From the NCBI RefSeq assembly GCF_003732265.1, contig NZ_MOBK01000002.1:549278-613277 (forward strand): a stretch of DNA of 64,000 nucleotides, given 5' to 3'. The translations under genes and the position numbers were made by a program. The notes under the pieces were generated by a model, which saw only the letters and a program-made list of their open reading frames with translations, was not told where the DNA came from and did not search any database. Shown in pieces: positions 54,153-63,928 of the stretch. How positions within the stretch are numbered: the stretch's first letter is position 1; every line of letters begins with the position of its first letter. Origin of the DNA: Pseudomonas brassicacearum. GTDB lineage: Bacteria > Pseudomonadota > Gammaproteobacteria > Pseudomonadales > Pseudomonadaceae.

Positions 54153-55502
54153 ATGATTCGTATGCCTCTGGCTACCGCCAGTCTGTTGGCCATCGCTATT
54201 TCCCTCGCCGGTTGTGGCGAAGGCAAAGACAAGTCCGCCGCCGCGCCAGCGCCGACTCCGGCCGCCAGCACCGCTGCTGCGCCAGCGACTGCCCCAGCCG
54301 CGACCAGCAAAGTCGATGAAGCGGCCGCCAAAGCCGTTGTCGCGCATTACGCCGACATCGTCTTCGCCGTTTACAGCGATGCCGAATCCACCGCGAAAAC
54401 CCTGCAAACCGCCGTCGACGCCTTCCTCGCCAAGCCGAACGCCGACACCCTGAAAGCCGCCAAGGCTGCCTGGGTCGCTGCCCGCGTGCCTTACCTGCAG
54501 AGCGAAGTGTTCCGCTTCGGCAACACCATCATCGACGATTGGGAAGGTCAGGTTAACGCCTGGCCACTGGACGAAGGCCTGATCGACTACGTCGACAAAT
54601 CCTACGAGCACGCCCTGGGTAACCCCGGCGCCGCCGCCAACATCATCGCCAACACTGAAGTCCAGGTCGGCGAAGACAAGGTCGACGTGAAAGACATCAC
54701 CCCGGAAAAACTCGCCAGCCTGAACGAGCTGGGCGGTTCCGAGGCCAACGTTGCGACCGGCTACCACGCCATCGAATTCCTGCTGTGGGGCCAGGACCTG
54801 AACGGCACCGGCCCAGGCGCTGGCAACCGTCCTGCTTCCGATTACCTGGAAGGCAAAGGCGCTACTGGCGGTCACAACGATCGTCGCCGCGCTTACCTGA
54901 AATCCGTGACCCAACTGCTGGTCAGCGACCTGGAAGAAATGGTCGGTAACTGGAAGCCGAACGTGGCCGACAACTACCGCGCCACCCTGGAAGCCGAACC
55001 GGTGGATACCGGCCTGCGCAAAATGCTGTTCGGCATGGGCAGCCTGTCCCTGGGCGAACTGGCGGGCGAGCGCATGAAGGTGTCCCTGGAAGCCAACTCC
55101 CCGGAAGACGAACAGGATTGCTTCAGCGACAACACCCACAACTCGCACTTCTACGATGCCAAAGGCATTCGTAACGTGTACCTGGGCGAATACACCCGCG
55201 TCGACGGCACCAAAATGACCGGCGCCAGCCTGTCCTCCCTGGTGGCCAAGGCCGACCCGGCTGCCGACACCGCGCTGAAAGCTGATCTGGCCGCTACCGA
55301 AGCCAAGATCCAGGTCATGGTTGACCACGCCAACAAGGGTGAGCACTACGACCAGTTGATCGCCGCCGGCAACACCGCTGGCAACCAGATCGTGCGTGAC
55401 GCGATCGCTTCGCTGGTCAAGCAGACCGGTTCGATCGAAGCTGCCGCTGGCAAACTGGGCATTAGCGACCTGAACCCGGACAACGCTGATCACGAGTTCT
55501 GA
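54153..55502 (+). CDS. icmP: Imelysin (M75) family iron-regulated lipoprotein IcmP
   Basis: A 449-residue exported protein with a lipoprotein signal (LATASLLAIAISLAGCGEGK, Cys21), an Ala/Pro-rich linker and the imelysin domain. The M75 motif GxHxxE is present as GYHAIE (Gly203, His205, Glu208). In P. aeruginosa the orthologue was described as insulin-cleaving metalloproteinase; current views favour a role in iron uptake. The ATG at 54153 has AGGA eight bases upstream. A Fur-box-like site precedes the gene and a terminator follows. Confidence 0.9.
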   Translation: MIRMPLATASLLAIAISLAGCGEGKDKSAAAPAPTPAASTAAAPATAPAATSKVDEAAAKAVVAHYADIVFAVYSDAESTAKTLQTAVDAFLAKPNADTLKAAKAAWVAARVPYLQSEVFRFGNTIIDDWEGQVNAWPLDEGLIDYVDKSYEHALGNPGAAANIIANTEVQVGEDKVDVKDITPEKLASLNELGGSEANVATGYHAIEFLLWGQDLNGTGPGAGNRPASDYLEGKGATGGHNDRRRAYLKSVTQLLVSDLEEMVGNWKPNVADNYRATLEAEPVDTGLRKMLFGMGSLSLGELAGERMKVSLEANSPEDEQDCFSDNTHNSHFYDAKGIRNVYLGEYTRVDGTKMTGASLSSLVAKADPAADTALKADLAATEAKIQVMVDHANKGEHYDQLIAAGNTAGNQIVRDAIASLVKQTGSIEAAAGKLGISDLNPDNADHEF

Positions 55503-55521
55503 TCAACGCTGGCGGCACAAG

Positions 55522-55547
55522 AAGGCGACCTAAGGGTCGCCTTTTTC
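55522..55547 (+). terminator. Rho-independent terminator of icmP
   Basis: 9-bp stem AAGGCGACC / GGTCGCCTT with loop TAAG and a T-run, 19 bases after the stop. Confidence 0.92.
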
Positions 55548-55569
55548 ATACCTGCCTGAATGCAATCCC

Positions 55570-55700
55570 CCTGTGGGAGCCTGCTCGCGAAGGCGATTTC
55601 ATATTCAGCCCCTGTGTTGACTGACACGGCCCCTTCGCGAGCAGGCTCGCTCCCACAGGGGACGGCGCAGAACCTGTGGGAGCGTGGCTTGCCCGCGATG
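55570..55700. repeat. Three REP copies, two degenerate
   Basis: At 55572-55591 a shortened copy (GTGGGAGCCTGCTCGCGAA, lacking an internal GAGC), at 55633-55658 a complete inverted copy, and at 55675-55699 a variant with GTGGCTTGCCCGCGATGG. Together with the icmP terminator they separate icmP from the downstream operon. Confidence 0.78.
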
Positions 55701-55822
55701 GCCGCGACTCGGTCTCAAGTCAAACCTTGCCCCACATCAAGTAAACGATAATTCCTCTTATTCAAACTCCCCTGCCCTGTTAGACTTTGCGCCTTTATTT
55801 TCGCCCGTCCGCAGGATGTCTG

Positions 55823-57250
55823 ATGCCCCCGCTGCCTCTTCGCTTGTCCGCACTGTTACTGGCCCTGGGCCTGAGTGCCTGCGATGACGCCCCGCGTTTT
55901 ACCAAGGCCGAACCCGGTGAAGCCCGGTCCGGTGGCAGCGCGACCGTGCGCAAGACTGATCAGAACGCGTTTTCCCTGCCGTCCGCCAACCTGCCGCCGT
56001 CACGGCGTGTGGACTTCAGCGTCGGCAACAGTTTCTTCCGCAGCCCCTGGGTGATCGCGCCGTCGACGACCACCGCCCGCGACGGCCTCGGCCCGCTGTT
56101 CAATACCAACGCCTGCCAGGGCTGCCACATCAAGGACGGTCGCGGCCATCCGCCACCGCCTGACGCACCGAATGCGGTGTCGATGCTGGTCCGCCTGTCC
56201 ATTCCCAACGCGCCCGCCTATGCCAAGGTCATCGAGCAGCTCGGCGTCGTGCCGGAACCGGTCTATGGCGGCCAGTTCCAGGACATGGCCGTGCCGGGCG
56301 TTGCGCCGGAAGGCAAGGTGCGTGTCGATTACACGCCCGTCCCCGTGCGTTTCAAGGACGGTACCGAAGTCGAACTGCGCAAGCCGAGCCTGAACACCAC
56401 CCAACTGGGCTACGGCCCGATGCACCCGGATACCCGGTTCTCGGCGCGAGTCGCCCCGCCGATGATTGGCCTGGGTTTGCTTGAAGCAATCCCCGACGCG
56501 GCGATCCTGGCCAATGCCGAAGCGCAGGCGAAGGACAAAAACGGCATCGCCGGACGCCCGAACCGGGTCTGGGATGACGTCCAACAGAAAACCGTCCTCG
56601 GCCGATTTGGCTGGAAAGCCGGGCAACCGAACCTCAATCAACAGAATGTGCATGCGTTTTCTGGCGACATGGGCCTGACCACCCGCCTGAGGCCGTTTGA
56701 CGACTGCACCGACGCGCAAACCGCCTGCAAACAGGCGCCGAATGGCACCGGCCCTGATGGCGAGCCGGAAGTCAGCGACAACATCCTGCGCCTGGTGCTG
56801 TTTTACAGCCGAAACCTTGCCGTGCCGGCCCGCCGCGATGTCAGCGCGCCCGAAGTGCTGGCCGGCAAAAACCTGTTTTTCCAGGCCGGATGCCAATCCT
56901 GCCACACGCCGAAATACACCACCGCCGCCAACGCCGCCGAACCTGAACTGGCCAATCAAGTGATTCGCCCGTACAGCGATCTGCTGCTGCATGACATGGG
57001 CGACGGCCTGGCCGACAACCGCACCGAATTCCAGGCCAGTGGCCGCGACTGGCGCACCCCGCCGTTGTGGGGCATCGGCCTGACGCAAGCGGTCAGTGGC
57101 CACACCCAGTTTTTGCATGATGGCCGCGCGCGCAATCTGCTCGAAGCCGTGCTCTGGCATGGCGGCGAAGCTCAGGCCGCGCAGCAACAGGTTTTGTCTT
57201 TCAATGCCGAGCAGCGCACTGCGTTGCTGGCGTTTTTGAATTCTCTTTAA
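55823..57250 (+). CDS. Di-haem cytochrome c lipoprotein (DUF1111/thiol-oxidoreductase-like)
   Basis: A 475-residue lipoprotein (lipobox LSAC) with two haem c sites, CQGCH (98-102) and CQSCH (357-361), in the pattern of di-haem cytochrome c peroxidase/MauG-like or DUF1111 proteins. TTTARDGLGPLFNTNACQGC and RDWRTPPLWGIGLTQAVSGH are family-typical. It is likely an extracytoplasmic redox partner of the imelysins beside it, perhaps changing the iron oxidation state. AGGA lies six bases before the ATG. A weak GATAAT-containing stretch near 55747 might be an iron-regulatory site. Confidence 0.88.
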   Translation: MPPLPLRLSALLLALGLSACDDAPRFTKAEPGEARSGGSATVRKTDQNAFSLPSANLPPSRRVDFSVGNSFFRSPWVIAPSTTTARDGLGPLFNTNACQGCHIKDGRGHPPPPDAPNAVSMLVRLSIPNAPAYAKVIEQLGVVPEPVYGGQFQDMAVPGVAPEGKVRVDYTPVPVRFKDGTEVELRKPSLNTTQLGYGPMHPDTRFSARVAPPMIGLGLLEAIPDAAILANAEAQAKDKNGIAGRPNRVWDDVQQKTVLGRFGWKAGQPNLNQQNVHAFSGDMGLTTRLRPFDDCTDAQTACKQAPNGTGPDGEPEVSDNILRLVLFYSRNLAVPARRDVSAPEVLAGKNLFFQAGCQSCHTPKYTTAANAAEPELANQVIRPYSDLLLHDMGDGLADNRTEFQASGRDWRTPPLWGIGLTQAVSGHTQFLHDGRARNLLEAVLWHGGEAQAAQQQVLSFNAEQRTALLAFLNSL

Positions 57251-57273
57251 ACATAAAGAATCGGGAGCCCGAC

Positions 57274-58338
57274 ATGTTCCGCCCCAAATTGTTGTTCACC
57301 AGCCTTGCCGCACTCGCACTGGGCGCCTGCTCACCGCAGGACCCGCAAGCCGTGACGTCGGCTGCCATCGCCAAATCGGTGATCCTGCCGACCTACACCC
57401 GCTGGGTTGAAGCCGACCGCCAATTGGCCGTCAGCGCCCTCGCCTACTGCGAAGGCAAGGAAAACCTCGACACCGCCCGCGCCGACTTCCTGCACGCGCA
57501 GAAAGCCTGGGCCGAGCTGCAACCGCTGCTGATCGGGCCGCTGGCCGAGGGCAACCGTTCGTGGCAGGTGCAATTCTGGCCGGACAAGAAGAACCTGGTC
57601 GGCCGTCAGGTCGAGCAATTGGTCACCGCGCAGCCGCAGATCGATGCCACCGCCCTGGCCAAGTCCAGCGTGGTGGTTCAGGGCCTCTCGGCCTATGAAT
57701 ACATCCTGTTCGACAGCAAGCCGGACGTGGCCAACGATGCGCAGAAAGCCAAATACTGCCCATTGCTGAAAGCCATTGGCGAGCGTCAGAAACAACTGGC
57801 CGAAGAGATTCTGCAAAGCTGGAACAACACCGACGGCATGCTCGCGCAAATGAGCAAATTCCCGAACCAGCGCTACGCCGATTCCCATGAAGCCATTGCT
57901 GATTTGCTGCGTGTGCAGGTCACCGCCATCGACACCCTGAAGAAAAAACTTGGCACGCCAATGGGCCGCCAGAGCAAGGGCGTGCCGCAGCCGTTCCAGG
58001 CCGATGCATGGCGCAGCCAGTCGTCCCTCACCGGTCTCGAAGCCAGCCTCGCCGCGGCCAAAACCGTGTGGGAAGGCGTCGACAACAAAGGCCTGCGCGG
58101 TCTGTTGCCGAGCGACCAGAAACCGTTGGCCGACAAGATCGATGCTGCCTACGCCGCCTCGCTGAAACTGTTCGCCAGCAACCAGCGCTCGCTGACCGAA
58201 ATGCTCAACGACGATGCCGGTCGCCAGCAACTCAACGATCTCTACGACAGCCTCAACGTTGTCCATCGCCTGCACGAAGGCGAACTGGCCAAGGCGCTGG
58301 GCATTCAACTGGGCTTCAACGCCAACGACGGTGACTGA
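57274..58338 (+). CDS. Second imelysin-family lipoprotein
   Basis: A 354-residue lipoprotein (MFRPKLLFTSLAALALGACS, Cys19) with an imelysin-like helical domain. The region aligned with the M75 GxHxxE motif reads GLSAYE (VVVQGLSAYEYILFDS), so the His is missing and the metal site is probably absent or altered. It lies 23 bp after the di-haem gene and overlaps the next gene, so the three are one operon. A periplasmic iron-related role is inferred from context. Confidence 0.87.
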   Translation: MFRPKLLFTSLAALALGACSPQDPQAVTSAAIAKSVILPTYTRWVEADRQLAVSALAYCEGKENLDTARADFLHAQKAWAELQPLLIGPLAEGNRSWQVQFWPDKKNLVGRQVEQLVTAQPQIDATALAKSSVVVQGLSAYEYILFDSKPDVANDAQKAKYCPLLKAIGERQKQLAEEILQSWNNTDGMLAQMSKFPNQRYADSHEAIADLLRVQVTAIDTLKKKLGTPMGRQSKGVPQPFQADAWRSQSSLTGLEASLAAAKTVWEGVDNKGLRGLLPSDQKPLADKIDAAYAASLKLFASNQRSLTEMLNDDAGRQQLNDLYDSLNVVHRLHEGELAKALGIQLGFNANDGD

Positions 58339-58352
58339 TGAGGACAAGTGCC

Positions 58353-59450
58353 ATGCTGCGACGTCAGGCTCTGACTTTAGGTAGCTTGCTGCTGGGAGCA
58401 GTGACACTGGGCGGTTGGACGCTGTTCAAGCAAAAGGACAAAAGCCCGCTGCTGCTGTCGGCGCGGGACGACACCGACGGCAAGCATTACGCCGTCGGTT
58501 ATCGGCTGGACGGCACCCGGGTGTTCGCCACCCAGGTCGCCCAGCGCTGCCACGACATCATCAACCACCCGACGCTGCCGATCGCACTGTTCGTCGCCCG
58601 TCGTCCGGGCACCGAGAGCTACCTGATCGACTTGCGTGACGGCACGCTGCTGCAAACCGTGGCCTCGCTGCCGAACCGGCATTTCTACGGGCACGCGGTG
58701 ATTCACAAGAGCGGCGACTGGCTGTACGCGACCGAGAACGATACGTCCGATCCAGGCCGTGGCTTGCTTGGTGTGTATAAGTTCGAAGGTGAGCGGCTGG
58801 TGCACGGCGGTGAGATTTCCACCCATGGCATCGGCCCGCATCAAGTGTCGTGGATGCCCGATGGCGAAACCCTGGTGGTGGCCAACGGTGGCATTCGCAC
58901 CGAAGCCGAAAGCCGGGTCGAGATGAACCTCAACGCCATGGAACCGAGCCTGGTGCTGATGCAACGCGACGGCACGCTATTGAGCAAGGAAACCCTCGCC
59001 CAGCAGATGAACAGCGTGCGACATCTGGGGATCGCCAGCGACGGCACCATCGTTGCCGGTCAGCAATTCATGGGGCCCTCCCATGAGTCGTCGGAGCTGC
59101 TGGCGATCAAGCGTCCCGGCCAGCCGTTCGTGGCGTTTCCGGTGCCCGAGCATCAGTTGCAGGCGATGGGGCATTACACCGCCAGCGTCGCAGTGCACAG
59201 CGAACTGCGCCTGGTGGCGTTGACCGCACCACGGGGCAATCGCTTTTTCATCTGGGACCTGGACAGCGGCGAAGTGCGCCTGGATGCGCCACTGCCCGAT
59301 TGCGCCGGGGTCGGCGCCGTGGCCGACGGTTTTGTCGTGACCTCGGGCCAGGGCCGCTGCCGCTACTACGATTGCCGCCAGACAACTCTGGTTGCAAAAC
59401 CGCTGGAGCTTCCGGCGGGGCTTTGGGACAACCACCTGCATCTCATCTGA
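58353..59450 (+). CDS. DUF1513 protein (beta-propeller-like, exported)
   Basis: A 365-residue protein with a Tat-like signal (MLRRQALTLGSLLLGAVTLG). The body has repeated segments such as FYGHAVIHKSGDWLYATEND, GPHQVSWMPDGETLVVANGG and HLGIASDGTIVAGQQ, suggesting a beta-propeller. Tat export would suit a cofactor-containing or pre-folded protein. The ATG at 58353 has GAGGA upstream; the ATG at 58338, which overlaps the previous stop, is an alternative. Last gene of the di-haem/imelysin operon. Confidence 0.83.
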   Translation: MLRRQALTLGSLLLGAVTLGGWTLFKQKDKSPLLLSARDDTDGKHYAVGYRLDGTRVFATQVAQRCHDIINHPTLPIALFVARRPGTESYLIDLRDGTLLQTVASLPNRHFYGHAVIHKSGDWLYATENDTSDPGRGLLGVYKFEGERLVHGGEISTHGIGPHQVSWMPDGETLVVANGGIRTEAESRVEMNLNAMEPSLVLMQRDGTLLSKETLAQQMNSVRHLGIASDGTIVAGQQFMGPSHESSELLAIKRPGQPFVAFPVPEHQLQAMGHYTASVAVHSELRLVALTAPRGNRFFIWDLDSGEVRLDAPLPDCAGVGAVADGFVVTSGQGRCRYYDCRQTTLVAKPLELPAGLWDNHLHLI

Positions 59451-59473
59451 CCGCCCCTTGGTGGTGGGCTTGC

Positions 59474-59611
59474 CCTGTGGCGAGGGGGCTTGCCCCCGTT
59501 GGGTCGCGAAGCGGCCCCAAAAAACGGCGGTGGCGGTGTATCAGGTACACCGCGTGCAACTGTATGACGACTGCTTCGCAGCCGAACGGGGGCAAGCCCC
59601 CTCGCCACAGG
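59474..59611. repeat. REPIN, GGCGAGGG family
   Basis: Inverted pair of GGCGAGGGGGCTTGCCCCCG cores with about 90 bases of centre, between the DUF1513 gene and mexV. Confidence 0.85.
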
Positions 59612-59725
59612 TTTGCATTCAGTCCCTCTATTGCCTGACTGTGAAATGTGTCAGTTGGAATCACCCGCGCACTCGGAGTAATGTGCCTCCCTGTCTCACC
59701 TGATTTTCTCCAAGGAACTGGAAAT

Positions 59726-60874
59726 ATGCTGCGTCGCCGCATGCTGATCATGTTGGGTGTTGTTCTGCTGATCGTGCTGGTCCTGGCCGGTTATAAAGCC
59801 TTCTCCATCTACACGATGATTCAAGGCTTCTCCGCGCCAAAACCGCCGATCAGTGTTGCCGTGGCCACCGCCACCGAACGGCCGTGGCAAGCCCGCCTGC
59901 CCACCGTGGGCACGCTCAAGGCGTTGCAGGGCGTGGACCTGAGCCTGGAGACCGACGGCACCGTCGTCGATTTACAGTTCGAGTCAGGGCAGAAGGTCAA
60001 GGCCGGTCAACCCCTGTTGCGACTCGACAGCGCCGTGGAAAGTGCCTTGCTGGAAACGGCGCTGGCCGACCTCGGGCTGGCGCAACTCGATTACGGTCGC
60101 GGTAGCCAACTGGTCGGCAGCCAGGCGATTTCCAAAGGTGAATTCGACCGACTGTCAGCGGTGCAGAAAAAGAGCAAGGCCACGGTCAATCAGCTCAGGG
60201 CTGCGCTGAGCAAAAAGAGCATCGCCGCCCCCTTCAGCGGGACCATCGGCATTCGTCAGGTGGACGTCGGTGACTATGTCGCCACCGGCACCATGATTGC
60301 CACCCTGCAAGACCTCAGCAGCCTCTATGTAGACTTCTTCGTGCCCGAGCAGTCGATCCCGAAGATCGCCCTCGGCCAACCGGTGCAGGTGATTGTCGCG
60401 GCCTACCCGACACGCACCTTCCCCGGCACCATCAGTGCGATCAACCCGAAAGTCGAAAACAGCACGCGCAACGTCCAGGTCCGCGCGACCCTGGCCAATC
60501 CTGACGGCACGTTGCTGCCGGGGATGTTCGCCAGCCTGCAGGTGTTGTTGCCCGACCCACAGCCGCGCATCGTCGTGCCGGAAAGCGCAATCACCTACAC
60601 GCTGTACGGCAACTCGATCTACGTCGTTGCACAGAAAAAAGCCGAAGACGGCAGCCTGGAAAAAGACGACAAGGGCCAACCGATCCTGATCGCCGAACGG
60701 CGCTTCATCGAAACCGGCGAACGCCGCGATGGGCTGGTGATGATTACCAAAGGTGTGCAGAACGGCGAAAAAGTGGTCACGGCCGGCCAGATCAAACTGG
60801 ACAACGGTGCGCACATCGCGATCAGCGACGACAAGACCCTAGCCGAGAAGAACAGTCAGCCACGCGCGGACTGA
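59726..60874 (+). CDS. mexV: RND efflux membrane fusion protein MexV
   Basis: A 382-residue periplasmic adaptor anchored by an N-terminal helix (LIMLGVVLLIVLVLAGYKAF). The lipoyl halves are VDLSLETDGTVVDLQFESGQ and AAPFSGTIGIRQVDVGDYVA, with a helical hairpin between (LETALADLGLAQLDYGRGSQ), then the beta-barrel and membrane-proximal domains. It precedes the pump gene by 13 bp. The position after the imelysin cluster matches MexV. AAGGA lies nine bases before the ATG. Confidence 0.88.
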   Translation: MLRRRMLIMLGVVLLIVLVLAGYKAFSIYTMIQGFSAPKPPISVAVATATERPWQARLPTVGTLKALQGVDLSLETDGTVVDLQFESGQKVKAGQPLLRLDSAVESALLETALADLGLAQLDYGRGSQLVGSQAISKGEFDRLSAVQKKSKATVNQLRAALSKKSIAAPFSGTIGIRQVDVGDYVATGTMIATLQDLSSLYVDFFVPEQSIPKIALGQPVQVIVAAYPTRTFPGTISAINPKVENSTRNVQVRATLANPDGTLLPGMFASLQVLLPDPQPRIVVPESAITYTLYGNSIYVVAQKKAEDGSLEKDDKGQPILIAERRFIETGERRDGLVMITKGVQNGEKVVTAGQIKLDNGAHIAISDDKTLAEKNSQPRAD

Positions 60875-60887
60875 TCAAGGAATCCCC

Positions 60888-63800
60888 ATGGCTTTTACCG
60901 ACCCGTTCATCCGCCGCCCGGTCCTCGCGACCGTGGTCAGCCTGTTGATTGTGCTGCTGGGCTTCCAGGCCTGGAGCAAGCTGCCGCTGCGCCAATACCC
61001 GCAAATGGAAAACGCCCTGATCACAGTGACCACGGCGTACCCCGGGGCCAATGCCGAAACCATCCAGGGCTACATCACCCAACCGATGCAGCAGAGCCTG
61101 GCCAGCGCCGAGGGTATCGACTACATGACGTCGGTCAGTCGCCAGAACTTCTCGGTGATCTCGATCTACGCGCGTATCGGTTCCAACAGCGACCGCTTGT
61201 TTACCGAGCTGCTGGCCAAGGCCAACGAGGTCAAGAACCAGTTGCCTCAGGACGCCGAAGACCCGGTGCTGAGCAAGGAAGCGGCCGATGCCTCGGCGCT
61301 CATGTACATCAGTTTCTTCAGCAAGGAGCTGAGCAACCCGCAGATCACCGATTACCTGTCGCGGGTCATCCAGCCCAAACTGGCCACCCTGCCCGGCATG
61401 GCCGAAGCCGAGATTCTCGGCAATCAGGTGTTTGCCATGCGCCTGTGGCTGGACCCGATGAAGCTGGCCGGTTTCGGCCTCAGCGCCAGCGACGTGACCA
61501 ACGCGGTCCGCCAGTACAACTTCCTCTCCGCCGCCGGCGAAGTGAAAGGCGAATACGTCGTCACCAGCATCAACGCCAACACCGAGCTCAAATCCGCCGA
61601 AGCCTTTGCCGCGATTCCGCTCAAGGTCGACGGTGACAGCCGCGTGCTGCTCAGCGATGTCGCGCGGGTGGAAATGGGCGCGGAAAACTACGACACCATC
61701 AGTTCCTTCGGTGGCACCCCCTCGGTGTACATCGGCATCAAGGCCACGCCGGGCGCCAACCCGCTGGACGTGATCAAGGAAGTGCGCAAGATCATGCCGG
61801 AGCTGGAAGCCCAGCTGCCGCCGAACCTCAAGGGTGAAATCGCCTACGACGCCACGCTGTTCATCCAGGCCTCGATCGATGAAGTAGTGAAAACCCTGTT
61901 CGAAGCGGTGCTGATCGTCATCGTCGTGGTGTTCCTGTTTCTCGGGGCGCTGCGGTCGGTGGTGATTCCGGTGGTGACCATTCCGTTGTCGATGATCGGC
62001 GTGATGTTCTTCATGCAGATGATGGGTTACTCGATCAACCTGCTGACGCTGCTGGCGATGGTGCTGGCCATCGGGCTGGTGGTGGACGATGCGATCGTGG
62101 TGGTGGAGAACATTCACCGCCACATCGAGGAAGGCAAGACGCCTTTTGACGCGGCCATCGAGGGCGCCCGGGAAATTGCGATGCCGGTGGTCTCGATGAC
62201 CATCACGCTGGCGGCGGTCTATGCACCGATCGGTTTTTTGACCGGGCTGACCGGGGCGCTGTTCAAGGAATTCGCCCTGACACTGGCCGGGGCGGTGGTG
62301 ATCTCCGGCGTAGTTGCGCTGACACTGTCGCCGATGATGTGCGCCTTTTTGCTGCGCCACGACGAAAATCCCAGCGGCCTCGCCCACCGCTTGGACCTGA
62401 TTTTCGAAGGCCTCAAGCGTCGTTACCAAAGCCTGCTGCACGGCACCCTGAACACCCGGCCGGTGGTGCTGGTGTTTGCGGTGATCGTGCTTTGCCTGAT
62501 TCCGGTGCTGCTCAAGTTCACCAAGTCGGAGCTGGCACCCGACGAGGACCAGGGCATCATTTTCATGTTGGCCAACGCCCCGCAACCGGCCAACCTCGAT
62601 TACCTGAACACCTACACCGACGAATTCATCACCATTTTCAAGGAATTTCCCGAGTACTACTCCTCGTTCCAGATCAATGGGTTCAACGGCGTGCAATCGG
62701 GGATTGGCGGTTTCCTGCTCAAACCGTGGAATGAACGCGACCGCACACAGATGGCGATTCTGCCCGAGGTCCAGCGCAAACTGGAGAGCATTGCCGGGTT
62801 GCAGATCTTTGGCTTCAACCTGCCCTCCCTGCCCGGTACCGGCGAAGGCCTGCCGTTTCAGTTCGTGATCAACACGGCCAAAGATTACGATCAGCTGCTA
62901 CAGGTCATGGACCGGGTAAAAAAACGTGCCATGGAGTCGGGCAAGTTCGCCTTCGTCGACGTCGACCTGGCCTTCGACAAACCGGAAGTGGTGGTCGATA
63001 TCGACCGCGCCAAAGCCGCGCAGATGGGCGTGTCCATGCAAGACCTGGGCGGAACCCTGGCGACGTTGCTGGGTGAGGCGGAAATCAACCGCTTCACCAT
63101 CGAGGGCCGCAGTTACAAGGTCATCGCGCAGGTCGAACGCCCCTTCCGGGATAACCCGGACTGGCTGAACAACTATTACGTGAAGAACAACAAGGGCCAA
63201 TTGCTGGCCCTGTCGACCCTGATCACCGTCACCGACCGGGCGCGACCGCGACAGCTGAACCAGTTCCAGCAACTCAACTCGGCCATCCTTTCCGGGGTGC
63301 CGCTGGTCAGCATGGGCGAAGCCCTCGACACCGTGCGGCAGATCGCCCGGGAAGAAGCCCCGGCGGGCTTCGCCGTCGATTACGCCGGCGCATCACGGCA
63401 ATACGTTCAGGAAGGCAGTGCGTTGTGGGTCACCTTTGCCCTGGCCCTGGCAATCATCTTCCTGGTGCTGGCTGCGCAGTTTGAAAGCTTTCGCGACCCG
63501 CTGGTGATTCTGGTGACCGTGCCGCTGTCGATTTGCGGGGCGTTGATCCCGCTGTTCCTCGGCTGGTCGAGCATGAACATTTATACCCAGGTCGGGCTGG
63601 TGACGCTGATCGGGCTGATCAGCAAGCACGGGATCCTGATCGTCGAGTTCGCCAACCTGCTGCGCAAGGAAAAAGGCCTGACGGCTCGCGAAGCGGTGGA
63701 GGAAGCGGCGGCGATCCGGCTTCGTCCTGTGCTGATGACCACGGCAGCGATGGTGTTTGGCATGGTGCCGTTGATCATTGCCACCGGCGCGGGGGCGGTG

Positions 63801-63923
63801 AGCCGGTTTGATATCGGGACGGTGATTGCGACGGGGATGTCGATCGGGACATTGTTTACCTTGTTCGTGTTGCCGTGCATCTACACCTTGCTGGCCAAAC
63901 CCGATCCTGAAGAACACCCATAA
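60888..63923 (+). CDS. mexW: RND efflux pump MexW
   Basis: A 1011-residue inner-membrane HAE1-type pump with 12 helices and two large periplasmic loops. It starts MAFTDPFIRRPVLATVVSLL; the proton-relay Asp pair is in AIGLVVDDAIVVVENIHRHI; the second half has GLISKHGILIVEFANLLRKE and AAAIRLRPVLMTTAAMVFGM. In P. aeruginosa MexVW exports several drug classes and uses OprM; likewise no outer-membrane gene follows here. It ends just before another REP. Confidence 0.92.
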   Translation: MAFTDPFIRRPVLATVVSLLIVLLGFQAWSKLPLRQYPQMENALITVTTAYPGANAETIQGYITQPMQQSLASAEGIDYMTSVSRQNFSVISIYARIGSNSDRLFTELLAKANEVKNQLPQDAEDPVLSKEAADASALMYISFFSKELSNPQITDYLSRVIQPKLATLPGMAEAEILGNQVFAMRLWLDPMKLAGFGLSASDVTNAVRQYNFLSAAGEVKGEYVVTSINANTELKSAEAFAAIPLKVDGDSRVLLSDVARVEMGAENYDTISSFGGTPSVYIGIKATPGANPLDVIKEVRKIMPELEAQLPPNLKGEIAYDATLFIQASIDEVVKTLFEAVLIVIVVVFLFLGALRSVVIPVVTIPLSMIGVMFFMQMMGYSINLLTLLAMVLAIGLVVDDAIVVVENIHRHIEEGKTPFDAAIEGAREIAMPVVSMTITLAAVYAPIGFLTGLTGALFKEFALTLAGAVVISGVVALTLSPMMCAFLLRHDENPSGLAHRLDLIFEGLKRRYQSLLHGTLNTRPVVLVFAVIVLCLIPVLLKFTKSELAPDEDQGIIFMLANAPQPANLDYLNTYTDEFITIFKEFPEYYSSFQINGFNGVQSGIGGFLLKPWNERDRTQMAILPEVQRKLESIAGLQIFGFNLPSLPGTGEGLPFQFVINTAKDYDQLLQVMDRVKKRAMESGKFAFVDVDLAFDKPEVVVDIDRAKAAQMGVSMQDLGGTLATLLGEAEINRFTIEGRSYKVIAQVERPFRDNPDWLNNYYVKNNKGQLLALSTLITVTDRARPRQLNQFQQLNSAILSGVPLVSMGEALDTVRQIAREEAPAGFAVDYAGASRQYVQEGSALWVTFALALAIIFLVLAAQFESFRDPLVILVTVPLSICGALIPLFLGWSSMNIYTQVGLVTLIGLISKHGILIVEFANLLRKEKGLTAREAVEEAAAIRLRPVLMTTAAMVFGMVPLIIATGAGAVSRFDIGTVIATGMSIGTLFTLFVLPCIYTLLAKPDPEEHP

Positions 63924-63928
63924 CAAAT

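Noticed and set aside
54066..55493. 475-codon open frame antisense to icmP
   Set aside because: Gly/Val/Phe-rich shadow of an Ala-rich sense gene; no start signals.
60822..62696. 624-codon open frame antisense to mexV/mexW
   Set aside because: The composition (His- and Gln-rich) is that of an antisense shadow; mexW is complete on the other strand.
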